Translations under genes and position numbers: made by a program
In this document: piece by piece, positions 17,090 to 26,145 of the stretch
Numbering within the stretch: position 1 is the first letter of the stretch
Layout of the letters: each line of letters starts with the position of its first letter
Notes under the pieces: generated by a model
The model's input: the letters and a program-made list of their open reading frames with translations, nothing else
What the model was told of the DNA's origin: nothing
Database searches by the model: none
Source of the DNA: Nocardia mexicana NBRC 108244
GTDB taxonomy: Bacteria; Actinomycetota; Actinomycetes; Mycobacteriales; Mycobacteriaceae
Direction of reading: 5' to 3'
DNA: 64,000 nt
Assembly (NCBI RefSeq): GCF_001613165.1
Contig: NZ_BDBV01000066.1
Coordinates: 60,070-124,069, forward strand

Positions 17090-17962
17090 CTATCCGTCGG
17101 TGCGATTGGTGACGGTGAGCGGCGCACCGGTCCAGGGCAGGATTGCGCGATACTGCACCAACTCGCCGTACGGCTCGGTCGTGCCGACCGGAAGACTCGC
17201 CAGCCACAGCACATCCCGCGCCGCCTCGTCCGGCGACTGGGCCTGGGACATGTCCGAGAACCACGGACGAGAGGCGTCGGTGTCGACCAGCCCCGGACAG
17301 GCGGCGTTGATCAGAACATCCTGTGCCCGAGCCTGTTCGGCGTACTCACGAGCCATGATCCGCACAGCGGCGACCTGCCCGATCTTCGAGGCGATGTTGA
17401 TGGATTCCGGCCAGCCCGCCGCGCGCGCCTGGCCCGTCTCGACCAACCGGACATAATCGTCCATCACGCCACCCAGTTCATCGAGGCTCAGGTGCTCGGT
17501 GTCGAACATGGCATGCAACGGTTCCGGAAGATAGCGCAGCGATCCGAAAGCACTGGCTACCACCAGAAATCGCGCATGCTCGCGCAGCAACGGACCGAAG
17601 GCCCGGATCATTCGCACCGCGCCGTGGTTGTTGGTGTCCACGAAGGTCCGCACGCTCTGCGCTTCGGTGCGATCAGCCAGGAGCCGGGCCGCCGCGTTGG
17701 AGATCACCAGATCCACGCCACCGTGCCGGGCCCGGATCAGCTCGGCCGCGGTCTGCACCGACTCGTCCTCGGACACGTCGATGATCAGCAGCTCGGGCGA
17801 AAGCCCCTCGGCGCGTAGGCCTTCGACCGCGGCCTTGCCGCGCGCCTCGTCACGAGCGCCGAGATACACCGTCCGGCCCGGATGCGCCGCGCACAGTCCC
17901 CGTACGAGAGCCAGTCCCAGCCCCTGATTGCCGCCGGTCACCACCGCAGTCGAGTCGATCAT
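17090..17962 (-). CDS. SDR-family oxidoreductase, carbonyl-reductase-like, catalytic Tyr replaced
   Basis: 290 residues. The Rossmann motif TGGNQGLG (about residues 9-16) and NAAAR (about 85) are those of SDR enzymes. The long insert before the active site (RYLPEPLHAMFDTEHLSLDELGGVMDDYVRLVETGQARAAGWPES) is typical of the CBR1-like class. The catalytic YxxxK should follow, but the sequence reads INIASKIG: Asn stands in place of Tyr, and Lys is kept. The usual proton donor is therefore missing, which suggests altered or lost reductase activity. It faces the SnoaL-like gene, 49 bp away. Confidence 0.85.
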   Translation of the reverse strand: MIDSTAVVTGGNQGLGLALVRGLCAAHPGRTVYLGARDEARGKAAVEGLRAEGLSPELLIIDVSEDESVQTAAELIRARHGGVDLVISNAAARLLADRTEAQSVRTFVDTNNHGAVRMIRAFGPLLREHARFLVVASAFGSLRYLPEPLHAMFDTEHLSLDELGGVMDDYVRLVETGQARAAGWPESINIASKIGQVAAVRIMAREYAEQARAQDVLINAACPGLVDTDASRPWFSDMSQAQSPDEAARDVLWLASLPVGTTEPYGELVQYRAILPWTGAPLTVTNRTDG

Positions 17963-18124
17963 GACCCGAGGGTATGACACAGACCAGCGCGGAGCGATCG
18001 ATATGATCCCGCAGCCGGGAGGTGCCATACCGACCTCTGAAACAGAGTTGTTCGCCCCGTCCCCGACCGCGCTCCGAACTGCGGGATTCCCTGGGACACA
18101 GATGTTCCCCTGGTGTCGCTCGAG

Positions 18125-19204
18125 TCACGGAGTCAGAATCACCTTGCCGACTATCGCTCCACCGGCGGCGCGAACGTCGACAGTGTCCGCCTCGGCCCGC
18201 AGCCTTGCGGCCACTTCGAAACCCAGCTCTCGGCCCTCGACGCGGGCGGCCAGCTCGGCCACATGGGCGATCCGTTCGGCGGCCCGGGCATGGACGGCGG
18301 GCAGTTCGGACAACGGCAGCCGTTCGGCCACCGCGATCTCCAGATCTCCGGCGTCGACGCGAGCGACCAGCTCAGCGAGCTGAGCGGCGTCGCTGTACGC
18401 GAAGGGCCGCACCGCTCGCACCCCGCGCCCGACATCCTCCGGGACGGGAGTGGTCGTGCTGACGTATGTCCCGCCATCGGCGACCAGGTTCGCCAAGCCC
18501 ATGTTCTCCTCCGGACTGCTGGGCGCCAGGTTCAACACCACGTCGAACCGCTGTCCGGCCACCGCCTGCACGACCGGGGTTTCGGTGTAGTCGATGAGCC
18601 GCTGCGCGCCGTAGGAGCGCGTGCGGTCACGGCTGCGCGGGCCGGCGGTCGCGGTCACGGCGGCGCCGGCTCGCACGGCGAGCTGGACGGCGTAGCCGCC
18701 CACCGCGCTGCCCGCACCATTGATCAAGACGCTCTGTCCGGACTCGAGACCGGCGTGTTCGAACAACGATTGCCAAGCCGTGAGCCCAACCAAAGGCAGG
18801 GCCGCGGCGTCGGCGAGTTCGACGGTGCCGGGAGCAGAAGCCAGTATCTCGGCGGGCGCGGCAACGTACTCGGCGGCCGCGCCGGGCGCGGTCACCGGCA
18901 AGACCGCGATGACCGCGTCCCCGACGCTCCAGCCGCTCACCCCCGCACCGACTTCGGCGATGACACCAGCCATGTCGACGTTCGGAATCTGCGGTAGGGC
19001 CACCGGGACAACGTCTTGTCGAAAACCCGCGCGCAGCCCGGCGTCCGCGTCGTTGTACGAGGTGCCGGCCACCCGCACCACCACCTGACCCGCATCCGGG
19101 GTCGGGCGGTCCGCCTCCTCGTAGACGAGAACATCACTTCCGCCGTAGGAGTGGTACCGCACTGCCTTCATCGACTCTGTGCTGTCCCTACTTGCTTCGG
19201 TCAT
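18125..19204 (-). CDS. NADP-dependent MDR-family oxidoreductase (quinone reductase-like)
   Basis: 359 residues. The GroES-like N-terminal half includes NDADAGLRAGF and PNVDMAGVIAEVGAGVSGWSVGDAV. The nucleotide-binding half begins LINGAGSAVGGYAVQLA and the protein ends VDVRAAGGAIVGKVILTP. No zinc ligands were seen. The ATG at 19204 follows GAAGGGAAAACCG; a second ATG 11 codons on (MKAVRYHS) is the classical MDR start and may also be used. It is divergent from a DoxX-family gene. Confidence 0.88.
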   Translation of the reverse strand: MTEASRDSTESMKAVRYHSYGGSDVLVYEEADRPTPDAGQVVVRVAGTSYNDADAGLRAGFRQDVVPVALPQIPNVDMAGVIAEVGAGVSGWSVGDAVIAVLPVTAPGAAAEYVAAPAEILASAPGTVELADAAALPLVGLTAWQSLFEHAGLESGQSVLINGAGSAVGGYAVQLAVRAGAAVTATAGPRSRDRTRSYGAQRLIDYTETPVVQAVAGQRFDVVLNLAPSSPEENMGLANLVADGGTYVSTTTPVPEDVGRGVRAVRPFAYSDAAQLAELVARVDAGDLEIAVAERLPLSELPAVHARAAERIAHVAELAARVEGRELGFEVAARLRAEADTVDVRAAGGAIVGKVILTP

Positions 19205-19388
19205 CGGTTTTCCCTTCGCTTCACGGACTGCGGCCACCAGACACCGCATGATCGTTCGCTGTGACAGGAGGTGAGGCAGATCACTGCACCGCCGCAGGTG
19301 CAGCGCACGTGGTGTCACACACCACGGGCCGTCGGTGTCTGATGCCGACCCGTTGCACCATCGGGAAGCCGCACCCAAGGAGAAGCTC

Positions 19389-19781
19389 ATGAACCTCGCC
19401 CTCTGGATCGTCACCGGGCTGATTGCCGCCCTATCCCTGTTCGGCGGCGCCACCAAAGCGTTCATGCCCAAGGACAAGCTGGACGAACTCGGCAGAAAGT
19501 CCGGTGGGGGATGGACCGAGCACGCCAGCGCCGGCGTCGTCAGAACCCTCGGCGGCCTCGAGATCCTGGCCGCGGCCGGCCTGATCCTGCCCGCCGTGCT
19601 CGATATCGCACCGGTGATGGTGCCGGTGACCGCCGTCTGCTGGATCCTGTTGATGGTGGGGGCGATGATCACCCACGCCCGTTACGTCCAGTACAAATAC
19701 GTCGCGCTGAACTTCGTCTACCTCGCCGCTGCCGCCTTCGTAGCCTGGGGCCGTTTCGGTCCTGAGTCGTTCACCGGCTGA
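19389..19781 (+). CDS. DoxX-family integral membrane protein
   Basis: 130 residues with four hydrophobic helices (LALWIVTGLIAALSLFGGATKAF, TLGGLEILAAAGLILPAVL, VMVPVTAVCWILLMVGAMITHARY, YVALNFVYLAAAAFVAWG). This is the DoxX/DoxD-like four-helix topology. Related proteins act in membrane redox homeostasis. AAGGAGAAGCTC precedes the ATG. It is divergent from the oxidoreductase gene across 184 bp, which must hold both promoters. Confidence 0.85.
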   Translation: MNLALWIVTGLIAALSLFGGATKAFMPKDKLDELGRKSGGGWTEHASAGVVRTLGGLEILAAAGLILPAVLDIAPVMVPVTAVCWILLMVGAMITHARYVQYKYVALNFVYLAAAAFVAWGRFGPESFTG

Positions 19782-20140
19782 AAGTGCCTGCACCCCCGGA
19801 TGGCTTCGGATGGCTTCGACGCGCTAGGCCGACCCGGATAGATTCACACCTGCGCGTATCCACCGTGGCGAAGAACTCGGCACCGTTGACGTAACTCGAC
19901 GCGTCCGAGGCGAGGAATGGCGTTCGATCGGAAACAAGCTGCGGCCCGCAGGTGACCTCGCGAACGTCCGCGTCTGCCGAATGCCGGATGTTCGTCCGTA
20001 CTAATTCGTTGCCGCACTAGGGCATTCGTCCAGCGATACTCTGAGAGATCTGGGTATGGCCGTCAGAGCGCTTCAGGCGCATCCTGTGAAGTGGGCGAGT
20101 GTGGTCGGCATTCCGGGTTCTGGCCCGCGAGGAGGAATGC
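19782..20140. other. Intergenic region, contains only a short SDR remnant
   Basis: A 359-base stretch between the DoxX gene and the methyltransferase gene. Apart from the SDR tail on the minus strand at about 19862-19935, I see no gene, hairpin or RNA. A GGAGGA at 20131-20136 is the ribosome-binding site of the following methyltransferase. Confidence 0.5.
19862..19935 (-). pseudogene. Remnant of an SDR gene (C-terminal part)
   Basis: On the minus strand the bases translate to PFLASDASSYVNGAEFFATV. This is the near-invariant C-terminal signature of classical SDR enzymes (LASDxSSYVNGxxxxVDGG). It is not preceded by a Rossmann domain or a start and the reading breaks after the motif, so this is a decayed gene end, not a functional gene. 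Confidence 0.6.
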
Positions 20141-20986
20141 ATGGAAAGCGCGCCGAGCAGGACGGCGATGTTCGCGGCCGTGTCACGTGGATTGTTTCGC
20201 CTGGAGACGGCGTCGCCGTGGGTACTCGACGATGTGCTGGCCCTGGTGCTCGTCGGCCCGGTATGGCAGCAACTGCGAGACCAGTTCGATCCACTGTTCC
20301 CCGACCATGTCCGTCGCGAATCCCGCGCGGCTGTCTGCACCCGCAGCCGGTACGCCGAGGACCGGCTGACTGCTGGCGCCTTCACGCAGTACGTGATCCT
20401 CGGCGCGGGGCTCGACTCGTTCGCGTGGCGGCGGCCGGATCTGCTCGACTCGCTGACGGTGTTCGAGGTCGATCACCCCGCCTCCCAGGCCTGGAAGCTC
20501 GAGCGGGCCAGGCAGCTCGGCCTGCCGCTGGGCGACTCGCAGGTATTCGTGCCGGCTGATTTCGAGACCGAACCGGTTCACGATGCACTGGGCCCGGCCG
20601 GGTTCGACTGGACACAGCCGGCCATGTTCTGCTGGACGGGCGTCGCCCCCTATCTGACCGCACAGGCGATCGAGTCGACGTTGCGCACGATCGCGGCGGC
20701 TGCTCCCGGGTCCGAGGTGGTGTTCTCCTACCGGGCCGAGGACTGTGCGCTCGACGACGTCGGGACGGAATTCGCCCGTATCTACACACCGATCGCGGCT
20801 TCCGTCGGCGAACCCCTTCAGCCCGGCTGGCCGGTACCCGAGATCGAGAGGCTGACCAGCCGGTGCGGGCTGAAGGTCGTAGACCATCCCACACGTGCAG
20901 ACCTCCAGCAGCGGTACTTCACCGGCCGTACCGATGACCTGCGCCCCTATACCTTCGAGACCCTGGTCGCCGCACGAGTCACCTGA
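20141..20986 (+). CDS. SAM-dependent methyltransferase, LCMT/PPM family
   Basis: 281 residues. The family hallmarks are AAVCTRSRYAEDRL, QYVILGAGLDSFAWRRPDLL (SAM loop, about residues 83-102), VFEVDHPASQAWK and WTGVAPYLTAQAI. These define the leucine-carboxyl-methyltransferase-like family that is expanded in Nocardia and mycobacteria as putative S-adenosyl-L-methionine-dependent methyltransferases. The acceptor is unknown. GGAGGA sits 4 bases before the ATG, a strong start. Confidence 0.9.
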   Translation: MESAPSRTAMFAAVSRGLFRLETASPWVLDDVLALVLVGPVWQQLRDQFDPLFPDHVRRESRAAVCTRSRYAEDRLTAGAFTQYVILGAGLDSFAWRRPDLLDSLTVFEVDHPASQAWKLERARQLGLPLGDSQVFVPADFETEPVHDALGPAGFDWTQPAMFCWTGVAPYLTAQAIESTLRTIAAAAPGSEVVFSYRAEDCALDDVGTEFARIYTPIAASVGEPLQPGWPVPEIERLTSRCGLKVVDHPTRADLQQRYFTGRTDDLRPYTFETLVAARVT

Positions 20987-21199
20987 ACGAGCAGGACAAG
21001 ACCGGCAACTCTCACCCCTCCGCGAGAGCCAGGCGATGACGGTGACCACAGTCAGACGAAGCATCCGCAAATGCCGCGTTGCGGCTATTCGAAGCGGCCA
21101 GCGCCCGGCCCACGGAAGATCAACGGGTCCGGGGTCGCTCGGCCGTGTTGTGATCAGATCAGGCGTAGAGTTGACAACCCGAGGCGACAGGAGTTGACG

Positions 21200-21556
21200 A
21201 TGTCCCTTCGCGCCAGACCAGCGATAGTCCGGACTGCTGCGATCGCTGTGGCCGTGGGTGTCACCACGCTCTTTGGCACGGCCGGTCAAGCGTTCGCCGA
21301 CGTCGAACCCGGCGCCTACACGTCCACGACGTGGTCGTCTGGCATTGTGCTCTTGCAACGCGACGCGCGCGTCGAGGGCGGGGACCTGGTCTTGATAGGG
21401 CGTTACCCAATTCATTCGACGCCCGACGGTGGTTACGTAGACCTGTTTCCCGGCCACCGAGTCGTAATGATCAGCGACGGACACGGCGGGTACGAGGGCC
21501 CGGCGTATTTCGGTGGAGTGGTGATCGGCGCAATCACGCTGACCCCCCAACGCTGA
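21200..21556 (+). CDS. Small secreted hypothetical protein
   Basis: 118 residues. A clear Sec signal peptide (MSLRARPAIVRTAAIAVAVGVTTLFGTAGQAFA) has a probable AxA cleavage site at about residue 33. The mature domain of about 85 residues is beta-rich (VEPGAYTSTTWSSGIVLLQRDARV...YVDLFPGHRVVMISDGHGGYEGPAYFGGVVIGAITLTP) and without Cys. The family is not recognised. AGGAG lies 6 bases ahead of the ATG. Confidence 0.7.
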   Translation: MSLRARPAIVRTAAIAVAVGVTTLFGTAGQAFADVEPGAYTSTTWSSGIVLLQRDARVEGGDLVLIGRYPIHSTPDGGYVDLFPGHRVVMISDGHGGYEGPAYFGGVVIGAITLTPQR

Positions 21557-21804
21557 CCGATCGACCACCCAATCTCTGATGGGGAGTCGCACTTCCTTGA
21601 CTATCTGATGCTGCGTGCAGGTTGAACGCACCATAATGCCGCGACCCGCGCGCTCCGAGGGCGTGGCCGATCGGGGCGCGGATGCCGACGAGCCCGACGC
21701 ACGGCGGCACCCGGCGCGATACCGCTCCGGCCAACTGGACCCGATTCCTCCATCCGGCCGGCAAGCTCGAGTCGGCAGTCCCCACCTCACTGGCTGGGAC
21801 GTTG

Positions 21805-22404
21805 CTATGTGCCGGCGAAGAGTCTGTCGAGGTAGTAGTCGATGGCGGCCGCGGCGGCGGCGGGGGTGATGACGTCGAGGTCGAGAAGTGGGGTGAAGCC
21901 GGTCAGCGCGAGCAGGAGGTTCGTCTCTATGACCGGATCGCGGTCCGCCGGGATGTGGCCTTCGGTGATCGCCTGCCGGATCAGGCGTTCGGTCAGTGCT
22001 CTGCCGTTCCGGAGTCCGAGGCGGGCCCGTTCGTGCAGCTCTGGGTCGTGCAGTGCCTCGAGCACATAGGCGGCACTCATTCGGCTGGTGGCGCGGGCGT
22101 CCGCGTGCAGGGGGAGCATCTCCAGGAGGGTCACGCGCAGTGCGTCTCGGGGGTGCGGAGGTGAGTCGAGTCGGTCGAGGCCCTGGGTGATGCGTTGCGA
22201 GGTCTGTTCGGCAGCGAACTCCATCGCGAATTCGAGCATCGCTGTGCGAGAAGCGAAATAGTGCTGGACCTGCCCGAGGGAGACGTCCGCCGCGCTGGCG
22301 ACCTCGCGCATCGTCGCCCGGCTCCAGCCCTGCTGCTCCACCACCCGCCACAGTGCGCGCGCGATGGTTTCGCGGCGTTCCCGGTGGTCGACCTGTTTCG
22401 GCAC
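21805..22404 (-). CDS. TetR-family repressor
   Basis: 199 residues from a GTG. The HTH (TIARALWRVVEQQGWSRATMREVASAADVSLGQVQHYFASRTAML) occupies about residues 13-57. A helical C-terminal domain resembles TetR_C_6-type members. AAAGGGG precedes the GTG by 5 bases. It is divergent from the alpha/beta hydrolase at 22470, separated by 65 bp that contain an ACAGCTGAC/ACAGTTGAC direct repeat (22429-22450), a plausible control site for both genes. Confidence 0.85.
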   Translation of the reverse strand: MPKQVDHRERRETIARALWRVVEQQGWSRATMREVASAADVSLGQVQHYFASRTAMLEFAMEFAAEQTSQRITQGLDRLDSPPHPRDALRVTLLEMLPLHADARATSRMSAAYVLEALHDPELHERARLGLRNGRALTERLIRQAITEGHIPADRDPVIETNLLLALTGFTPLLDLDVITPAAAAAAIDYYLDRLFAGT

Positions 22405-22469
22405 GCGAACCCCTTTCCTTTTTCCATACAGCTGACATAATACAGTTGACTTGGAAAGGAGTGGCGAGA

Positions 22470-23354
22470 ATGACCAGTCAGCAACGGAAGCCCGCATTCG
22501 CCTCCCCCGAGCTGGAGACGGCATTTTTCGCGGCCTACGACGCGGTGATGTCATATTGGCCGGTACCGACCGAGACGGTAGATCTTCCGGGTCGGTACGG
22601 AACGACACGAGTCACGTCCGCGGGTCCGACCACCGCGCGGTCGCTGGTCCTGCTCCACGGATACGGCGGGACGGCCGGAATGTGGTATCCGGTAGTGGGT
22701 TCGCTGGCCGAGGAGCATCACGTGCGGGCCGTGGACACCATCGGCGAGCCGGGCCGCAGTCGACACACCGGCGCCGCCTTGACCAGCATGGACGATCTCG
22801 TCGACTGGCTCGCGGAAACCTTCGATCTGCTCGGGCTACCCGCCGCCGATCTGTGCGGCCAGTCGCTGGGCGGGCATCTCGCGCTCCGGTTCGCGCTCGC
22901 CCATCCCGAACGGGTGCAGCGGCTGGTCCTGCTCGATCCGCCGCTGGTCTTCACCGGGCTCAGCCCCGAGTTCGAGGAGTTCGGCCGCAACCGCGACCCG
23001 CACCCGACCTTCGAGGATGCCCGCGCGATGCTGGCACCGGGCGGACCCGGCAGCGGGCCGGCGGATGTGGAGGCATACCTCGACATGCTCGCTCACGGAG
23101 CCGCACACTTCCCGGCCTCGCCGATCGTTCATCCCTACCTGCCGGACGGGCTGACACACCTGCCGGTCCCGACCCTCGTCGCCCTGGCCGGGGCGAGCCA
23201 GGTGCACGATTCGGAGGCAGCCGCGGAGGTCGCGCGGCGTGCCGGGGCCCACACGGTGATTCTCCCCGGTGCGGGGCACGGCCTCCTGGCCGACGTCGAA
23301 CCTGTCCGCAGCCTCGTCCTCGAACACCTCCGGCGAACCGACTCGCCGACCTGA
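22470..23354 (+). CDS. Alpha/beta hydrolase
   Basis: 294 residues. Oxyanion strand and loop (LVLLHGYGGTAGMWYPVV), nucleophile elbow CGQSLGG (Ser at about residue 131), acid region VPTLVALAGAS and histidine loop GAGHG (about 272) make a complete triad. It resembles BioH/proline-iminopeptidase-like esterases; the substrate is unknown. AAGGAG lies 8 bases before the ATG. It is probably under the control of the divergent TetR gene. Confidence 0.88.
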   Translation: MTSQQRKPAFASPELETAFFAAYDAVMSYWPVPTETVDLPGRYGTTRVTSAGPTTARSLVLLHGYGGTAGMWYPVVGSLAEEHHVRAVDTIGEPGRSRHTGAALTSMDDLVDWLAETFDLLGLPAADLCGQSLGGHLALRFALAHPERVQRLVLLDPPLVFTGLSPEFEEFGRNRDPHPTFEDARAMLAPGGPGSGPADVEAYLDMLAHGAAHFPASPIVHPYLPDGLTHLPVPTLVALAGASQVHDSEAAAEVARRAGAHTVILPGAGHGLLADVEPVRSLVLEHLRRTDSPT

Positions 23355-23370
23355 CACCGGGCGAGGCTTG

Positions 23371-23826
23371 TTACCGGGTCGGTGCGGGGAGGCGGATTCC
23401 GGGGTGGATGTCGATGGTTTGTATTCGCCAGCCGTGGCTGGTGCGGGTGTAGGTGAGGTCGGCGCTCATGTAGACCGCGCGGGGATCGGCGGCGATGACC
23501 GAGGCGATCCAGAACAGCCACGACCCGGTGGCGGTGTCACCGTCGAGGGTGATGGTCGGGTTGAGGAAGGCGTGCATCGCGAACTCGACATGCGCGGTCG
23601 CCGCGGGCAGCGCGGCGGCGATCGCGTCAGCGCCGACGGTGGTGCCGATCCCGTCGCTGTGCCATCGCGCGTCGGGGGCGAACAGCTCGCCGATCGCGGC
23701 GATGTCGAGGGTTTTCGCGCCGTAGCCGTGGTTGACGGCGTGGGCGTAGCGCGTGGTGAGCGCCTCGATCGCCGCGCGGTCTTCCAGCAGGGCCACGCGC
23801 TGCTCGAGCGACAGTGTCTCGGTCAT
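23371..23826 (-). CDS. SnoaL-like NTF2-fold protein
   Basis: 151 residues (SLEQRVALLEDRAAIEALTTRYAHAVNHGY...ELFAPDARWHSDGIGTTVGADAIAAALP...HAFLNPTITLDGDTATGSWLFWIAS). This is the SnoaL_4 pattern seen in ring-hydroxylating-dioxygenase-like small subunits and dehydratases. Its start overlaps the FAD-monooxygenase stop by 4 bp (ATGA), so it is translated with it and likely acts on the same pathway. Confidence 0.8.
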   Translation of the reverse strand: MTETLSLEQRVALLEDRAAIEALTTRYAHAVNHGYGAKTLDIAAIGELFAPDARWHSDGIGTTVGADAIAAALPAATAHVEFAMHAFLNPTITLDGDTATGSWLFWIASVIAADPRAVYMSADLTYTRTSHGWRIQTIDIHPGIRLPAPTR

Positions 23827-25412
23827 CGGATACCCCGGCCGGCGGGTGCGGCGACGTGGGCGAGGGCGTCGGTCAAGGCCGGAGCCGGGTCGTCGGGTGC
23901 TGTGGCGGCACGCCAGGCGATGTAGCCGTCGGGGCGGACCAGGCTCGCGCCGGTGCCGGTAAGGCCGTAGGCGGTATCGAAGCCGTAGCCGTCGACCGGG
24001 GTGGCGTCGACCCCGATCCGCACGAATTCCACCGGGATATCGAGGGTTCGGCTCGCGCTGGTCGCGGCGTCGGCCCACCGGGCATCCTCCGACAGCAGCA
24101 CCCAGCCGCGCTCGAACAGGTCGAGCGTCGAGCATTCCTTGTCGCCCACCGTGATCCACAGGTGCGGGGCGCGGGTGCCGGGTGCGCCCGCCCACTGCTG
24201 CGGTGTCTGCGCGGCGGGCAGCTCCGGCCCGGCGCCCAGTACCGCGGCGGAGCGGTACAGCTGGCCCAGTTCGATCGAAACATCGTCCAGCACCGGCACA
24301 TCCGACTTCGGCGTCTGCAGGTAGGCCTTGTAGTCGGCACGAGCGAAAAGCTGTTCTCGGCGCAGTTCCGCGATCGGGCGGCGTTCGGCGTCGTAGGTTT
24401 CCAGCAGCGCCGGTGCCGACTGCCCGGACAGCACCGCGGCCAGCTTCCAGGCCAGGTTGTGCGCGTCGTCGATACCGGTGTTGGCGCCGAACCCCCCACG
24501 GTTGGGCGGCAATTGGTGGGCCGCGTCGCCCATCAGGAATACCCGGCCCGCGCTGAAGCGGTCCGCGATCCGGGCGGCGAGTTCCCACCGGCCCGTGGTG
24601 ACGAGCTCGATCGGGATGTCGGTGCGGCCGATCGCCCGCCGCACCGCGGCGAGCTGCGCCTCGGTGTCGCGTTCTACGTCGTCGCTGAGCATCAGCACCC
24701 AGCGGCCGTCGGAGTAGGTGGTGAGGAAGGCGTCGAAATCCGGCTGCCGGATCTCGAATTGGACGACGCCGTGCTCGAGATATTCCTCCAGCGGCGCCCG
24801 GAACAGGATGCTGCGCTGCACCGACAGCAGGCCCTCGCCGTGCCGGTCGATGCCCAGCGCCGCGCGCACCGGACTGTCCGCGCCGTCGGCGGCGATCAGA
24901 TACTGTGCGCGCAAACGGTATTCGCTGCCGTCCTCGCGGCGACGCAAGTTCGCCGTCACGCCGTCCGCGTCCTGGGTGAAGCCGACGAGTTCGGTGCCCT
25001 GCCGCAGCTGCGCCCCCAGCGCGGTAGCACGTTCTCGCAGAATGGGTTCCAGCCGATCCTGTGCGATGGCCGTCGCGTGTACCGGCGACTCCTCGGCGCC
25101 GTACGCGCCGCCCTTGCCGCCGGGCGTCCACGGATATTCCTCGAACCAGGTGCCGGTCAGGCTCTCCACCCGAGCCCGCCGGGGTGGTTTGGTGCCCTGC
25201 AAGCTGCTGGGAATCTCGACCCCGGTCTGCCGGAAATGCTCCAGCGTGCGGGTGGTGTAGCCGATTGCCCGCGGATGCAGCGAGCTGCCGCGATGCTTCT
25301 CCACGACCACGACCGGGACGCCCTGCCAGGACAGGAACACCGCCGCGGACAGGCCGACGAGGCTACCGCCGACGATGAGAACCGGTGTGGTTTCGATGTT
25401 TTCGCTATTCAT
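23823..25412 (-). CDS. FAD-dependent monooxygenase (PheA/TfdB-like)
   Basis: 529 residues. FAD motifs are in order: VLIVGGSLVGLSAAVFL (GxGxxG-type, about residues 11-27), LIAADGADSPVRAAL (DG motif, about 172-186) and RVFLMGDAAHQLPPNRGGFGANTGIDDAHNLAWKL (GD motif, about 290). A thioredoxin-like C-terminal domain begins near residue 400. This is the group A flavin hydroxylase class acting on phenols and polyketides (RdmE/PgaE type). The substrate is unknown. AAGGAGTGCACC precedes the ATG. It forms an operon with the TetR gene upstream (25 bp) and SnoaL downstream. Confidence 0.88.
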   Translation of the reverse strand: MNSENIETTPVLIVGGSLVGLSAAVFLSWQGVPVVVVEKHRGSSLHPRAIGYTTRTLEHFRQTGVEIPSSLQGTKPPRRARVESLTGTWFEEYPWTPGGKGGAYGAEESPVHATAIAQDRLEPILRERATALGAQLRQGTELVGFTQDADGVTANLRRREDGSEYRLRAQYLIAADGADSPVRAALGIDRHGEGLLSVQRSILFRAPLEEYLEHGVVQFEIRQPDFDAFLTTYSDGRWVLMLSDDVERDTEAQLAAVRRAIGRTDIPIELVTTGRWELAARIADRFSAGRVFLMGDAAHQLPPNRGGFGANTGIDDAHNLAWKLAAVLSGQSAPALLETYDAERRPIAELRREQLFARADYKAYLQTPKSDVPVLDDVSIELGQLYRSAAVLGAGPELPAAQTPQQWAGAPGTRAPHLWITVGDKECSTLDLFERGWVLLSEDARWADAATSASRTLDIPVEFVRIGVDATPVDGYGFDTAYGLTGTGASLVRPDGYIAWRAATAPDDPAPALTDALAHVAAPAGRGIR

Positions 25413-25437
25413 GGTGCACTCCTTCGCACGTCGCGTG

Positions 25438-26145
25438 TCACTCCGGATCGGGTCGCGGAGTGGCGAGGATTCCGTTGATCAGCACCGAGAGACCCCACCC
25501 GCCGCGCACTTCGCCGGGGCCGGACAGCAGGTCCGCACCCAGCGCACGGATGCGCGGGTAGCGTTCGGCGTCCGCGCTGTCGACAGCGGCGGCGAGCGCG
25601 ATCTGCTCGGCGTCGTCGTCCGGGTTCGCGTCGTGGGCCGCCTGCTCGGCTCCGGTCGCGGTGGCGAACTGCAGCAGGACATCCACCGCCCAGGCCGCCC
25701 GCCGATCGTCGAGGCCGCCCGCGCGCAGCAGTGCCAGCACGGCCTCCACCAGATCCAGGTAGCGGGCGCCGGACGGCCTGGTCAGCAGCGCCGAATCGGC
25801 CAGCGGCGGATACCGCATCAGAACCCGCACGTACGACCAGAGCACCTGCCGCAGCCGATCCTCCCAATCGCCTTCGGCCGCAGCCGGACTCAGATCCACC
25901 GCAGCGAGCAGCTCGTCGAGCACCGCCGCGCGCAGCTCCGCCGCGTTGCGGAAGTACACGTACAGCGAGGCCGCGCCGGTATCGAGCTCGGCGGCCAGCC
26001 GCCGCATGGTGACCTTCTCCAAACCCTCGGCGTCCATCACCGCGACCGCCGCCGCGACGATGCCCGCACGGGTCAACGCCGGTTTGGCCGGCCGCTCCCG
26101 GCGGCTCCGGGCAACTCTCGGTTCCTCACTCACACCACCCACCAT
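25438..26145 (-). CDS. TetR-family repressor of the FAD-monooxygenase operon
   Basis: 235 residues from an ATG at 26145. The HTH (LTRAGIVAAAVAVMDAEGLEKVTMRRLAAELDTGAASLYVYFRNAAEL) is at about residues 24-70 and the C-terminal domain is TetR_C-like. The start sits at the edge of an 18-bp perfect palindrome, so it is almost certainly autoregulated and controls the two genes downstream. An alternative GTG five codons in (VSEEPRV) has a weak GGTGGT before it. Confidence 0.82.
   Translation of the reverse strand: MVGGVSEEPRVARSRRERPAKPALTRAGIVAAAVAVMDAEGLEKVTMRRLAAELDTGAASLYVYFRNAAELRAAVLDELLAAVDLSPAAAEGDWEDRLRQVLWSYVRVLMRYPPLADSALLTRPSGARYLDLVEAVLALLRAGGLDDRRAAWAVDVLLQFATATGAEQAAHDANPDDDAEQIALAAAVDSADAERYPRIRALGADLLSGPGEVRGGWGLSVLINGILATPRPDPE

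Noticed and set aside
19205..19672. N-terminal extension of the oxidoreductase at 18125-19204
   Set aside because: The frame is open upstream but overlaps the DoxX gene, and a good SD plus the family start occur at 19204.
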